Source: Oceanospirillum sp048270425 (GTDB lineage Bacteria; Pseudomonadota; Gammaproteobacteria; Pseudomonadales; Halomonadaceae). From it: a DNA stretch of 64,000 bases. This document shows positions 1 to 8,164 of the stretch, in pieces; within the stretch, counting starts at the first letter, position 1, and each line of letters opens with the position of its first letter. The notes under the pieces are model-generated. The model did not search any database. It was not told the origin of the DNA and saw only the letters and a list, made by a program, of their open reading frames with translations. Location of the stretch: contig JBLWSY010000010.1 in assembly GCA_048270425.1 (NCBI GenBank), forward strand, positions 62,001 to 126,000, written 5' to 3'. Both the position numbers and the translations under genes were made by a program.

Positions 1-63
1 CGCCCTAACAATAAAGAGCTGACCCTGCTATTCGACGTGAAAGCAGAGGTACAGCCTTCATAA
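1..63 (+). CDS. C-terminal end of an unidentified protein (partial)
   Basis: An open frame enters from the left edge, runs for 20 codons and stops with TAA at 61-63. The visible tail alternates hydrophobic and charged residues (ELTLLFDVKAEVQ) like a terminal beta strand. It is too short to assign. It lies 75 bp upstream of, and on the same strand as, the D-lactate dehydrogenase-like gene. Confidence 0.4.
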   Translation, partial: RPNNKELTLLFDVKAEVQPS

Positions 64-138
64 CGCTAAGCGCTATTGCAAAAAACGATGATTGCAATAA
101 CAGATAACTGCACCCAATAAGAGCAATCAGGAGCTACC

Positions 139-1578
139 ATGACCTCTGCGGACAACCTGTCGACCCAAACCGGCCAGAAGGCCTCTTTCCAATATGCAGA
201 TCAAGATATCCTTGCCCAGGTGATTGAGCAGCTGCAGACCCTGCTGGGTGATCGTCTGATTACCGCTCAAGCGGTTCGTGATCAACACGGTCAGGGGGAG
301 GACAGCTATGGCTGTATGGCTCCGGATGCCGTTGCTATGGTTCATACCAATGAAGAGGTGGCTCAGGTGCTGTCGCTTTGCCATCAGCATCGGGTTCCTG
401 TGGTGCCCTATGGCGCCGGTAGTTCTGTTGAAGGTCATCTGATGGCTCTGGAAGGTGGCATCTCCCTTGATCTGTCGGAGATGAACCAGATTCTGGAAAC
501 CAACGCAGAAGATCTGGACTGTCGGGTTCAGGCCGGCGTTACCCGTGAAGAGCTCAATCAGGCCCTGCGTTATGAGGGTATCTTCTTCCCGATTGATCCC
601 GGTGCTAACGCCAGTATCGGCGGTATGGTCTCGACCCGTGCCTCCGGTACCAATGCGGTTCGTTACGGCACCATGCGTGAAAACGTTATCGGTCTGACCG
701 TGGTTACTCCCGATGGCCGCATCATTAAAACCGGTGGCCGTGCCCGCAAGAGTTCGGCGGGTTACGATCTGACTCATCTATACACAGGTGCGGAAGGAAC
801 CCTCGGGGTAATCACCGAGATCCAGCTGCGTCTGCACCCTATCCCGGACACCATCAAAGCGGCAACCTGTCAGTTTGAAGATCTGCAAAGTGCTGTTGAT
901 ACCGTGATCTCGGTTATGCAGTGTGCCATTCCTATTGCTCGTATCGAGCTGCTGAATGAACTGCAGATGCAAGCCTGCATCAGTTATTCCAAGCTGGAAG
1001 GTTTTGAGCCAAAGACCACTCTCTTCTTTGAGTTTCATGGTACCGCTGCATCCGTAGCCGAACAGGTGGAGCTGGTGGAAGACCTGGCGGCCTCAATGGG
1101 TGGTAGTGCCTTTAAATGGGCGGAAACGACCGAAGAGCGTAACGCACTTTGGAAAGCCCGCCATCAGGCGTACTTTGCTGGTCTGTCCCTACAGCCCGGT
1201 GCTTCTGTTTTAACCACTGATGTGTGCGTACCGGTTTCCCGTCTTGCGGAAGCTGTTTTGTATGCTGAGCAGGAAGCGATCGCTTCCGGTCTGACCTGTC
1301 CGATTGTCGGCCACGTGGGCGACGGCAATTTCCATGTCCTGATTCTGCTGAATGAAAATGATGCCGAGCAACAGGCCCGCGGTAAGGCGCTCTCCAAAGC
1401 GATTGTCGCTAAGGCACTGGAACTTGAAGGCACCTGCACCGGCGAGCATGGCATCGGTTTTGGTAAAAAAGGCTATCTCCTGCAGGAGCGCGGCGAATCC
1501 GTGAATCTGATGCGCGCGATGAAGCTGGCACTGGACCCTCACTACATCATGAACCCCGGAAAGATTTTCGACCTTTAG
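139..1578 (+). CDS. FAD-linked oxidase, D-lactate dehydrogenase (cytochrome) / GlcD type
   Basis: The 479-residue protein has the two-domain layout of FAD-binding PCMH-type 2-hydroxyacid dehydrogenases. The FAD-binding half (about 55-235) contains PYGAGSSVEGH and a GGMVSTRASGTNAVRYG segment. The C-terminal oxidase cap carries GHVGDGNFH at about 391 and GEHGIGFGKKGYL at about 435, the usual active-site signatures. Members oxidise D-lactate or glycolate and pass electrons to quinone or cytochrome at the inner membrane. The ATG at 139 has an AGGAG five bases upstream. A TRAP binding protein of the keto-acid/lactate-like group follows, which fits lactate use. D-lactate versus another 2-hydroxyacid cannot be settled from the sequence. 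Confidence 0.85.
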   Translation: MTSADNLSTQTGQKASFQYADQDILAQVIEQLQTLLGDRLITAQAVRDQHGQGEDSYGCMAPDAVAMVHTNEEVAQVLSLCHQHRVPVVPYGAGSSVEGHLMALEGGISLDLSEMNQILETNAEDLDCRVQAGVTREELNQALRYEGIFFPIDPGANASIGGMVSTRASGTNAVRYGTMRENVIGLTVVTPDGRIIKTGGRARKSSAGYDLTHLYTGAEGTLGVITEIQLRLHPIPDTIKAATCQFEDLQSAVDTVISVMQCAIPIARIELLNELQMQACISYSKLEGFEPKTTLFFEFHGTAASVAEQVELVEDLAASMGGSAFKWAETTEERNALWKARHQAYFAGLSLQPGASVLTTDVCVPVSRLAEAVLYAEQEAIASGLTCPIVGHVGDGNFHVLILLNENDAEQQARGKALSKAIVAKALELEGTCTGEHGIGFGKKGYLLQERGESVNLMRAMKLALDPHYIMNPGKIFDL

Positions 1579-1784
1579 TGTTGGCGGCAGCTGGTTGTCC
1601 GGCGTAATCCCTTTGCCGGATGACTCCTGGTGTCTGACACCTGACCGGCTGCTCTGACCATTGAGGTTCGGGCTGGAGTGAGCGTTCGGAAAATACCCTG
1701 ATTTTCCGGTCGGTTACTTCGGCCCAACACCCGCAATAATGCCAATAACAATATGCAAAAAGTTTGAATGCTGGAGCGACGATA

Positions 1785-2888
1785 ATGACTTTGGATAAGC
1801 AATTCTCTATGAAGACCCTGACAAAAGCGATTGGCCTGACTGTAGCGCTGGCCCCTGTTGCCCTGAGTGTTACTGAGGCTCAGGCGGCAGAGCGACTGAT
1901 GCTGAAAACCCCAACCGCTTTCCCAACCCAGCTGCCCGCAGTGGGTACGCCGGTTTCTAAACTGGCCGATATTCTGAACTCCACCAGTGGTGGCGCTATT
2001 CGCATGAGAATTTATGAGCCGGGTAAGCTGATTGCCCCGTCAGAAATTCTGGATGCGGTGTCCGCGGGTAAAGTGAATTCCGGCTTTGCCGCGTCTGCTA
2101 ACTGGCAAGGTAAAATGCCTGCTGCTGCTTTCTTCACCTCAGTGCCTTTTGGCCCGGAAGCCAGTGAATTTATGGCGTGGATGTACTATGGCAATGGCCG
2201 TAAGCTGCATCAGGAGATGTACGACACCTCAGGTTATGATGTTCACGCGATCCCGTGCGGGATGATTCCGCCGGAAACGTCCGGCTGGTTTGCCAAGCCG
2301 ATTGATACCGTTGAGGACCTGAAGGGGCTGAATATGCGCTTCTACGGTCTGGGCGCTAACGTGATGGATAAAATGGGTGTCGGTACCGTAGAGATCGCTC
2401 CGGGCGAAATCTTTAGCGCGCTGGAGAAAGGTGCGATTGATGCCGCAGAGTTCTCTCTGCCTCAGGTTGATCAGATGCTGGGCTTCCACAAGATTGTTAA
2501 GTACAACTACTTCCCGGGTTGGCACCAGCAGACGTCCATGCAGGAACTGCTGATCAACAAGAAATTCTGGAACAAGATGGACGAGCAGCAGCAGGCTCTG
2601 GTGGAAACCGCCTGTAAAGCGGTTGTTGCAGACTCCCTGGCTGAAGGCGAGGCTAAGCAGTTTGAAGTTCTGGCCAACGCCAAGAAAAATGGCGTAGAGA
2701 TTCGCTACTGGAGCGACGAAATTCTGACCGCCTATAACAGTGCCTGGAATGAAGTCGTTGAAGAACAAAGCGCAAAGGATGAGTTCTTCAAAAAAGTATG
2801 GACCGACCTGGATGGCTTCCGTAAGCAGTACGACTTGTGGGAAAAACACGCCTTCCTGCCCCGTGATACTTCAGGCGCAGATCGTTAA
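1785..2888 (+). CDS. TRAP transporter solute-binding protein (DctP family, TakP-like)
   Basis: This 367-residue protein starts with a lipophilic signal peptide ending near AQA-AE. The ATG at 1785 was chosen because GGAG sits eight bases upstream; an in-frame TTG at 1764 lacks this. The mature part reads like the TakP / lactate-binding branch of DctP proteins: PFGPEASEFMAW, GWFAKPIDTVEDLKGL, GEIFSALEKGAIDAAEF and a YNYFPGWHQQ segment, a family that binds 2-oxo acids or lactate. It would be periplasmic. No DctQ or DctM membrane subunit lies next to it, so it is an orphan here. The D-lactate dehydrogenase-like gene upstream suggests a lactate or keto-acid ligand (inference). Confidence 0.85.
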   Translation: MTLDKQFSMKTLTKAIGLTVALAPVALSVTEAQAAERLMLKTPTAFPTQLPAVGTPVSKLADILNSTSGGAIRMRIYEPGKLIAPSEILDAVSAGKVNSGFAASANWQGKMPAAAFFTSVPFGPEASEFMAWMYYGNGRKLHQEMYDTSGYDVHAIPCGMIPPETSGWFAKPIDTVEDLKGLNMRFYGLGANVMDKMGVGTVEIAPGEIFSALEKGAIDAAEFSLPQVDQMLGFHKIVKYNYFPGWHQQTSMQELLINKKFWNKMDEQQQALVETACKAVVADSLAEGEAKQFEVLANAKKNGVEIRYWSDEILTAYNSAWNEVVEEQSAKDEFFKKVWTDLDGFRKQYDLWEKHAFLPRDTSGADR

Positions 2889-3052
2889 TTATGATCGGAT
2901 GCCCGGATCGGAGCGCCTTTTGTTTCGGACCGGGTAACGATACGGACTGCACTGATGTACTCCGGTTTGTTGTCTTCCCGTTCTTAGGGGGTTTGCGGGT
3001 AACACCACGTTAAGCGCAAGCCTGCTACGTGCTGACAGACCGGAGCGTTTCA

Positions 3053-3077
3053 GACAGCTTGCTTGGCTGTCCTTTTT
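3053..3077 (+). terminator. weak hairpin terminator
   Basis: GACAGC (3053-3058) pairs with GCTGTC (3066-3071) around a 7-base loop and is followed by CTTTTT. It lies just ahead of a stronger terminator, so the 2889-3402 gap carries two in tandem. Confidence 0.45.
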
Positions 3078-3103
3078 GACTGTTGAATCAGTCCTATGAC
3101 TTT

Positions 3104-3137
3104 GCCGGTGCTCTGTTTATGAGCACCGGCTTTTTTG
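3104..3137 (+). terminator. Rho-independent terminator
   Basis: A 10-base stem GCCGGTGCTC / GAGCACCGGC with a 7-base loop is followed by six T residues. It closes the transcript that includes the TRAP binding protein gene. Confidence 0.85.
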
Positions 3138-3278
3138 TTTTTCTGCCGCATATCGTCTTAAATCGGTTGAGTTTTGATTATGAGTGGCCTTATGCGGTCG
3201 GGTAGGTTATTCAAATAAAAAAATGGATGCCTGTTCTGCTTTTCAATTGGTTAAGTGTTTTTTAGCACGTTGTGCGTT

Positions 3279-3366
3279 TTAGTATCAGCCTATCAAGGCT
3301 CTAGTATCAGGCTATTAAGGCTTTAGTATCAGGCCATTAAGGCTTTAGTATCAGGCCATTAAGGCT
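3279..3366 (+). repeat. four tandem copies of a 22-bp repeat
   Basis: Four units begin at 3279, 3301, 3323 and 3345. The last two are identical and the first two differ by a few bases. The unit is about TTAGTATCAGGCCATTAAGG plus CT, with the internal imperfect inverted repeat GGCC-ATTA-AGGCT. The array ends 37 bp upstream of the acetyltransferase start, in its promoter/leader region. Confidence 0.95.
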
Positions 3367-3402
3367 TCAGTTATCCGGTGAGTTGCCATTTAGGAGTGTT
3401 TT

Positions 3403-3885
3403 ATGTCCGCTATTCAGATTCGTCCCGCTACCTCTGAAGATATTCCCCGTATCTTTGACATGATTGTTGAACTGGCGGTTTATGAGAAAGCTCCCGATGA
3501 GGTAAAAACCAACCCGGAGCAGTTAGAGCAGGCGCTGTTTGGTGCCGACCCTAAAGCCTTCAGCCTGATCTGCGAAGTGGATGGTGAGATGGCGGGTTAC
3601 GCGATCTTCTTCTACAACTTCTCCACCTGGCTGGGGCAATACGGTATTTTTCTGGAAGATCTTTACATCACGCCTAAATTCCGCGGCTGTGGTGCGGGCA
3701 AAGCGCTGCTGAAGTATCTGGCGCAAAAAGCGGTTGCGGAAAATTGCGGTCGTTTCGAATGGAATGTTCTGGACTGGAACCAGCCTGCTATCGACTTTTA
3801 TGAGTCCTTTGGTGCTAAGCCCCAAAGCGAATGGGTGGGTTATCGTTTGACCGGTGATGCGCTGAAAAGCTTCGCAGCAGAATAA
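3403..3885 (+). CDS. GNAT family N-acetyltransferase (spermidine/thialysine acetyltransferase-like)
   Basis: A 160-residue single-domain GNAT enzyme. The acetyl-CoA pyrophosphate loop RGCGAGKAL lies at about 94-102, preceded by the strand EDLYITPKF. The C-terminal WNQPAIDFYESFGA motif is typical of the diamine (SAT-like) and thialysine acetyltransferase branch, so a small polyamine or amino-acid amine is the likely acceptor (inference). TAGGAG precedes the ATG by a good spacing. A terminator follows immediately. The gene stands alone, and a 22-bp tandem repeat sits in its upstream region, which could affect expression. Confidence 0.85.
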   Translation: MSAIQIRPATSEDIPRIFDMIVELAVYEKAPDEVKTNPEQLEQALFGADPKAFSLICEVDGEMAGYAIFFYNFSTWLGQYGIFLEDLYITPKFRGCGAGKALLKYLAQKAVAENCGRFEWNVLDWNQPAIDFYESFGAKPQSEWVGYRLTGDALKSFAAE

Positions 3886-3899
3886 TCGCCAGACAGATC

Positions 3900-3934
3900 G
3901 CCGGTGCAGATCGGAATCCGCGCACCGGCTTTTT
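3900..3934 (+). terminator. Rho-independent terminator
   Basis: GCCGGTGC (3900-3907) pairs with GCACCGGC (3922-3929), followed by TTTTT. It ends the acetyltransferase transcript and separates it from the convergent cpxP-like gene. Confidence 0.85.
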
Positions 3935-3964
3935 GATAGTTAGCTTCAGATACGGGCACAGCTC

Positions 3965-4492
3965 TTAAAAGCTGTTATCACGTCTTGAGTGACGCTTCTC
4001 TTGCATCGCTTCAAGCTTTGTGCGCTGTTCCGGTGTCAGAAGCAGGTAGACCTGTTGACGCATCGTCGCCTGAGCCTGCATGCGCTCAGCCATCTGTTTC
4101 TGAGCGCTTTCGATCAGTGAATTTACCTTATCCTGATAATCGCTGTCCGCTGGGTTCAGATCCCGCATCGCCTGATGAATGCCTCTTGGAGAAGATCCCT
4201 TATCTTTTCCGGCCATCTGCTGTTCAAACAGGGTTTTCATCTGGGCTGCCTGCTCATCGGTCAGCTCCAGATAATCCTTCATTTTGTCTAAGCGACGGTC
4301 AGCGCGTTTTTCCATCATCTCCTGGCGTTGCTCCGGATCGCCTTTAAAGCGATGGCAGTCACCGTCACCTTTACCCGGAAATGCCATCACAGCGGTGCTG
4401 AGTGTCAGTGCCGCCACGGTTGAGCCGATCAGGGTCAGTGTCTTTTTGCTTTTCATGCTTTTACGCAGAGATAGGTTTTTCATAACAGCCAT
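3965..4492 (-). CDS. cpxP: CpxP/Spy-like periplasmic protein with LTXXQ motifs
   Basis: The predicted 175-residue protein has a basic, hydrophobic signal peptide ending near STAVMA-FPG. It is then almost all charged helix, with the two family-defining LTXXQ signatures LTDEQ and LTPEQ. CpxP/Spy proteins are periplasmic adaptors and chaperones; CpxP binds the sensor kinase CpxA and holds it inactive until misfolded protein titrates it away. The ATG at 4492 was preferred because GGAG lies nine bases upstream; ATG 4483 is also possible, and the longer open frame to 4609 is unlikely. The gene is divergent from a CpxR/CpxA-type pair, with a CpxR box between them, which makes the CpxP assignment firmer than similarity alone. 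Confidence 0.85.
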   Translation of the reverse strand: MAVMKNLSLRKSMKSKKTLTLIGSTVAALTLSTAVMAFPGKGDGDCHRFKGDPEQRQEMMEKRADRRLDKMKDYLELTDEQAAQMKTLFEQQMAGKDKGSSPRGIHQAMRDLNPADSDYQDKVNSLIESAQKQMAERMQAQATMRQQVYLLLTPEQRTKLEAMQEKRHSRRDNSF

Positions 4493-4613
4493 CTTGGTCA
4501 TCTCCATCAGATGTTGAGTCGCCCTAGCTGCGGTGTTAGCCGGTTTAACTTGGGCGTTTGCTTTCGATGGATGCAGTATGAGCTTCTGCAGCGCAAAGTT
4601 GTCACACACCGGT

Positions 4614-4628
4614 GTAAAGTTAGGTAAA
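4614..4628. promoter_or_regulatory. CpxR box (GTAAA-N5-GTAAA)
   Basis: Two perfect GTAAA half sites at 4614-4618 and 4624-4628 are separated by exactly five bases, the published enterobacterial CpxR consensus. It lies in the divergent gap, 122 bp from the cpxP-like start and 180 bp from the regulator start, so CpxR probably controls one or both promoters. Confidence 0.8.
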
Positions 4629-4807
4629 ACCTGACCGGATAACAGGGGAGAAGCCTTACGGCACCAGCCAAAGGCAGTATCATAGGCTTAAGATTTTGAC
4701 GCTGAATGTGTTTCGCCGTATTTAACCTCCCCCCCTATTTATTTAAATAGCAGTTAAATAGATAGCAGTTAAACAGCTAGTTAAGCCGCCCTTGCCGAGG
4801 TCTCTTT

Positions 4808-5557
4808 ATGTCCAATGAAAAATTACTGCTGGTTGATGATGATAAAGAACTGTGCAGCTTGCTGGCAGAATACCTGAGTGCAGAGGGATATCGCGTTGAT
4901 TCTGCCTATAACGCGCAACAGGCGCTGGAAAAACTACAGAATCAGAGCCCTGGCAGTAATGGCTACAGTCTGATGGTGCTGGATATCATGATGCCGGGCA
5001 CCAGCGGTCTTGAATTACTTCAGCAGATACGTCCCCGTTATACCTTGCCGGTGATAATGCTGACCGGCCGCGGTGATGAAATTGACCGTATCCTGGGGCT
5101 TGAGATGGGGGCGGATGATTATCTGGGCAAACCCTGCAATCCCCGAGAGCTACTGGCTCGTATCCGTGCGGTGCTTCGTCGCATGTCACCCCAGACACCT
5201 CTGGAAGGGCGTTTACCGGAGCAGCCTCTTGTCATCAGCACTCTGAGTCTGAACCCGGCAACCCGAGATGCCCGGGTAGGAGATCAGGTTCTGGAACTCA
5301 CCAGTGCGGAATTCAATGTGCTGGCCTATCTGATGCAACATGCCGGTCAGGTACTCAGCAAGGAGCAGCTGACCCGCTGGGTTTTGCATCGGGAGCTGAC
5401 CGCCTACGATCGGGCGATTGATGTTCATGTTAGCCGGGTACGCCAGAAATTGGCTCCCCACTTTGAGCAGCCTTCAGGCGATGCCATAGAGATGATCAAA
5501 ACGGTTCGAGGCCAGGGTTATATCTTTGTCTTTACCGATCAGGCCGAACAATCATGA
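4808..5557 (+). CDS. cpxR: OmpR-family response regulator, CpxR-like
   Basis: A 249-residue two-domain regulator. The receiver domain (about 4-120) has the acidic cluster DDD, the phospho-acceptor Asp59 in VLDIMMPG and the conserved Lys in GKP. A winged-helix DNA-binding domain (about 135-245) ends with IKTVRGQGYIF, typical of OmpR/PhoB regulators. The GAGG at 4797 supports the ATG. The stop overlaps the kinase start by four bases (ATGA), so the two are co-translated. The divergent cpxP-like gene and the CpxR box identify it as the envelope-stress regulator. Confidence 0.9.
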   Translation: MSNEKLLLVDDDKELCSLLAEYLSAEGYRVDSAYNAQQALEKLQNQSPGSNGYSLMVLDIMMPGTSGLELLQQIRPRYTLPVIMLTGRGDEIDRILGLEMGADDYLGKPCNPRELLARIRAVLRRMSPQTPLEGRLPEQPLVISTLSLNPATRDARVGDQVLELTSAEFNVLAYLMQHAGQVLSKEQLTRWVLHRELTAYDRAIDVHVSRVRQKLAPHFEQPSGDAIEMIKTVRGQGYIFVFTDQAEQS

Positions 5558-6945
5558 AGCGGCTTAACACTCTCTTCTGGAAAATATTTTTCACCATCTG
5601 GCTGGTCAGTGCTGTCGGCATGGCCAGTGTGTTTCTGATGATCGCCAGCAGCGATGATGATGAGCGTTGGCGTCACCTGATCCGTTCTCAGTTTAAGCAG
5701 CAAGCCCTTGAGCTGATCGAACGCTATGAAAGCTCAAAACAAAGCATCAATGATAAGAGCTACTGGAATCTGTTTGATAATGGCCCCGTTGAGCCACCGC
5801 TCTGGGTATTGCCAATTAACCGTTATGAAAGCCGCGAGCGTCGCCGTGACCCCGAGGCTTTTGACCGTCACCCCGGTTCTCGCCCGCCGGTATGGCTTTA
5901 TGAAGTCGATCCTGAAACCGAACGCTTAGGCACGCAGGTAACCGGTCATCTGAGAAAACCGCCGCCGGATGCCTTTGAATTTAAACTCCGCTCGCCTTCA
6001 GACCGGCACTACCTGCTGCTGACAGAGATACCGCCACCGCTTAAGCATAAAGCGCGCTTTGCAGGTTTCCTGTTCTCTATTCAAATGGTGCTGGTGTTAG
6101 GGGTTGCGGCACTATCTGCACTGATTCTGAGTTTTGTGTTAATCCGGCCGATTCGCCAGCTTAGCGAACACGTTAAACAGATTTACCATCAGGGGGATCT
6201 GAGTACCCGGGCTTCACGCAAGCTCAGCCAGCGACGTGATGAACTGGGTGAACTGACCCGTGAGTTTGATCAGATGGCCGACTATGTTGAGCGCACATTG
6301 CAAAGCCAGCAGAGGCTACTGCAGGATGTCTCCCACGAACTACGTGCGCCTATGGCCCGGCTTCAGGTTAGTGCGGGGCTTGCGGAACAGCAGTTGGGCG
6401 AGGGCAGTACGCTGGCAAGCCGTATCAACCGGGAATGCGAACGCCTTGATGGCCTGATCGCCGAGATTCTCTCCTTCAGCCGCCTTGAAAGCGCGCAAAA
6501 AGAGGGGGAGCGCTTCTCAGTAAAAGAGCTTTTTGACGAGCTAATCAGTGATCTCAGATTCAGCCAGCCCCTGCGCCCGGTTGATATCGCCATTGAACCG
6601 GAAAGTCTGCATCTGTCACTCAATCGCGACCTTCTGGCTCGAGCCCTCAGGAATGGCATCGGCAACGCCCTGAAGTACACACCAGAAGACAGCCTGCTAG
6701 AGCTGTCTGCCCGAAAAAAAGGCGGTGAACTCCTGATCCGGTTGCGGGATCACGGCGAAGGCATCAGTGATGACCTGCTGAAGGAGCTGTTTACTCCCTT
6801 CGTCAGAGGCACCGGCGGCCACGGTGATGGTTTTGGCCTTGGCATGAGTATCGCCCGACGTGCGGTGGAGCGCCTGGGCGGTACTCTGAAAGCTGAGAAT
6901 CATCCTGAGGGCGGTCTGCAGTTATCGGTGCGTTTGCCGGTTTAA
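5554..6945 (+). CDS. cpxA: envelope stress sensor histidine kinase, CpxA-like
   Basis: 463 residues. A membrane segment lies at about 9-30, then a periplasmic domain of about 135 residues rich in Arg and Pro, a second membrane segment at about 170-193 and a HAMP linker. The HisKA dimerisation domain has the H box VSHELRAPMARL with His261. The HATPase domain has N, G1 (DHGEGI) and G2 (GFGLGMSIA) boxes. It would autophosphorylate and pass phosphate to the regulator encoded just upstream, with which it overlaps by four bases. The periplasmic sensor would be the contact point for the CpxP-like protein. A bidirectional terminator follows. Confidence 0.9.
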   Translation: MKRLNTLFWKIFFTIWLVSAVGMASVFLMIASSDDDERWRHLIRSQFKQQALELIERYESSKQSINDKSYWNLFDNGPVEPPLWVLPINRYESRERRRDPEAFDRHPGSRPPVWLYEVDPETERLGTQVTGHLRKPPPDAFEFKLRSPSDRHYLLLTEIPPPLKHKARFAGFLFSIQMVLVLGVAALSALILSFVLIRPIRQLSEHVKQIYHQGDLSTRASRKLSQRRDELGELTREFDQMADYVERTLQSQQRLLQDVSHELRAPMARLQVSAGLAEQQLGEGSTLASRINRECERLDGLIAEILSFSRLESAQKEGERFSVKELFDELISDLRFSQPLRPVDIAIEPESLHLSLNRDLLARALRNGIGNALKYTPEDSLLELSARKKGGELLIRLRDHGEGISDDLLKELFTPFVRGTGGHGDGFGLGMSIARRAVERLGGTLKAENHPEGGLQLSVRLPV

Positions 6946-6960
6946 CGCTAGCCTGACCCA

Positions 6961-6998
6961 AAAAAAGGGCGAATGCTTTAAGCATCCGCCCTTTTTTT
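6961..6998. terminator. bidirectional terminator
   Basis: GGGCGAATGC and GCATCCGCCC form a stem with one mismatch, with A6 before and T7 after. It can end both cpxA (+) and the convergent LysE-family gene (-). Confidence 0.85.
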
Positions 6999-7026
6999 AT
7001 GGATCAGTTTATTGGCGGGATAGCGT

Positions 7027-7644
7027 TTAACTCTTCAGTGCCAGATACGCGCCAGCGCTCATCATAATACCGCCGGCGCTTTTGTTAAGGCGGTTTACCG
7101 ATTGCTCGGAGCGCAGCATCCTGCTGGCCCAGGCGGCGAAAGCAGCAATCAGCATCAGGCCTGCCAGCAAAGCCACAAATGTCAGTCCGGCTGCCAGCCA
7201 GATATCCTGAGCCGTAAGTACGGTCAGATCCATAAAGGTAGGCAGAAAGGCGATATAGAAAAGGATCACTTTAGGATTAGAGGCGGAGATCAGAAAACCC
7301 TGAATAAAGCCTGCAACCATGCCCTGCTCACTGCCCGCATTACCCTGTTGGCTCAGATCCGGTTTGCTGGTGAACATTTTATAGCCCAGATAGAGCAGGT
7401 ATGCGGCACCGGCATAACGGATAACGGTAAACAATCCGCCCCAATGTTCCGCAACTGCGGCCAGACCTAAACACGCCAGAACCAGATAAATAATATCGCT
7501 GGCAATCATGCCTACCGATAAGGGTAAGCAGCTGCGGGTGCCAAAGATCATACCCCGGGCAAGTATGGCAAATACACCGGGGCCAGGGGTGATACCGAAG
7601 ATAAAAATGGCGATAAAAAACGTCACTGCGCTTTCAAAAGACAT
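7027..7644 (-). CDS. LysE/RhtB family amino acid exporter
   Basis: The ATG at 7644 (205 residues) is preferred because AAGGA lies about eight bases upstream and the protein then begins with the family-typical first membrane segment MSFESAVTFFIAIFIFGITP followed by PGP. Six hydrophobic segments are visible, with the GPGVFAILARG and ASNPKVILFY signatures of the LysE/RhtB translocators. These export amino acids or small derivatives across the inner membrane. The longer open frame to 7815 has no supported start. Substrate unknown; no linked regulator. Confidence 0.88.
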   Translation of the reverse strand: MSFESAVTFFIAIFIFGITPGPGVFAILARGMIFGTRSCLPLSVGMIASDIIYLVLACLGLAAVAEHWGGLFTVIRYAGAAYLLYLGYKMFTSKPDLSQQGNAGSEQGMVAGFIQGFLISASNPKVILFYIAFLPTFMDLTVLTAQDIWLAAGLTFVALLAGLMLIAAFAAWASRMLRSEQSVNRLNKSAGGIMMSAGAYLALKS

Positions 7645-7958
7645 GACCAGATCCTTGAAGAGGGGTGGGCAGGTAGCCGGAAAAATGGCAGAACAATACG
7701 CTATGGCACTGGGCTGAGATCCGTATTTTGAGTTTCGCCGTAGACGTTGTAAAGGTTGTTTAAAGACAAAGACTTTCTTTTTTTGTGCGTTGCAGCTAAT
7801 AATGCTGCAGGGCAAAAAGACCCAATTATGGGATCAATTTGTCAAATGGATGGTATCTGTTAAATACAAGAGCAAATCGCTACGACTTTAGAGGTAATAT
7901 TCGCCCAATTGATAAGTTATTTAGCGGTTTTAGCTCAAGACTTTTCAGTCAGAATCCG

Positions 7959-8102
7959 TATAATTCTGCGCCATCCACGGGGTATTGTAGACAAAATGTC
8001 GCATTCATTATCTGATCCTGTAGATGGTTGGTGCGTACCCCAGATTATAACTAAAAAGGGATATCCAGAGACTCTGTCTGACTGCTTTGCGCGTAGACAG
8101 AG
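7959..8102 (+). promoter_or_regulatory. possible promoter and structured leader upstream of mqo
   Basis: In the 520-bp gap between the LysE-family gene and mqo, a perfect TATAAT lies at 7959-7964. A perfect 8-base inverted repeat, CTCTGTCT (8072-8079) and AGACAGAG (8095-8102), lies between it and the mqo start. No clear -35 element was found. The rest of the gap shows nothing recognisable; a 79-codon open frame inside it has no protein-like character. Confidence 0.35.
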
Positions 8103-8164
8103 AGGCCAAAAGCTGATTTCTGGTGTCGGTTCAATCCCAACAATATGACGAATGGCAAAGCTCT

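Noticed and set aside
127..777. Long open frame on the minus strand opposite the D-lactate dehydrogenase gene
   Set aside because: It mirrors a well-supported coding gene in the other direction, has no ribosome binding site and reads as low-information His/Thr/Gln-rich sequence. Many similar antisense frames (for example 2229-2849, 9053-9655, 32303-33304, 39549-40328, 45004-46110) were dropped for the same reason.
3279..3366. CRISPR-like array
   Set aside because: Units are contiguous with no spacers and no cas genes are nearby; it is a plain tandem repeat.
7909..8148. 79-codon frame upstream of mqo
   Set aside because: No ribosome binding site, no family resemblance, and it overlaps the mqo leader.
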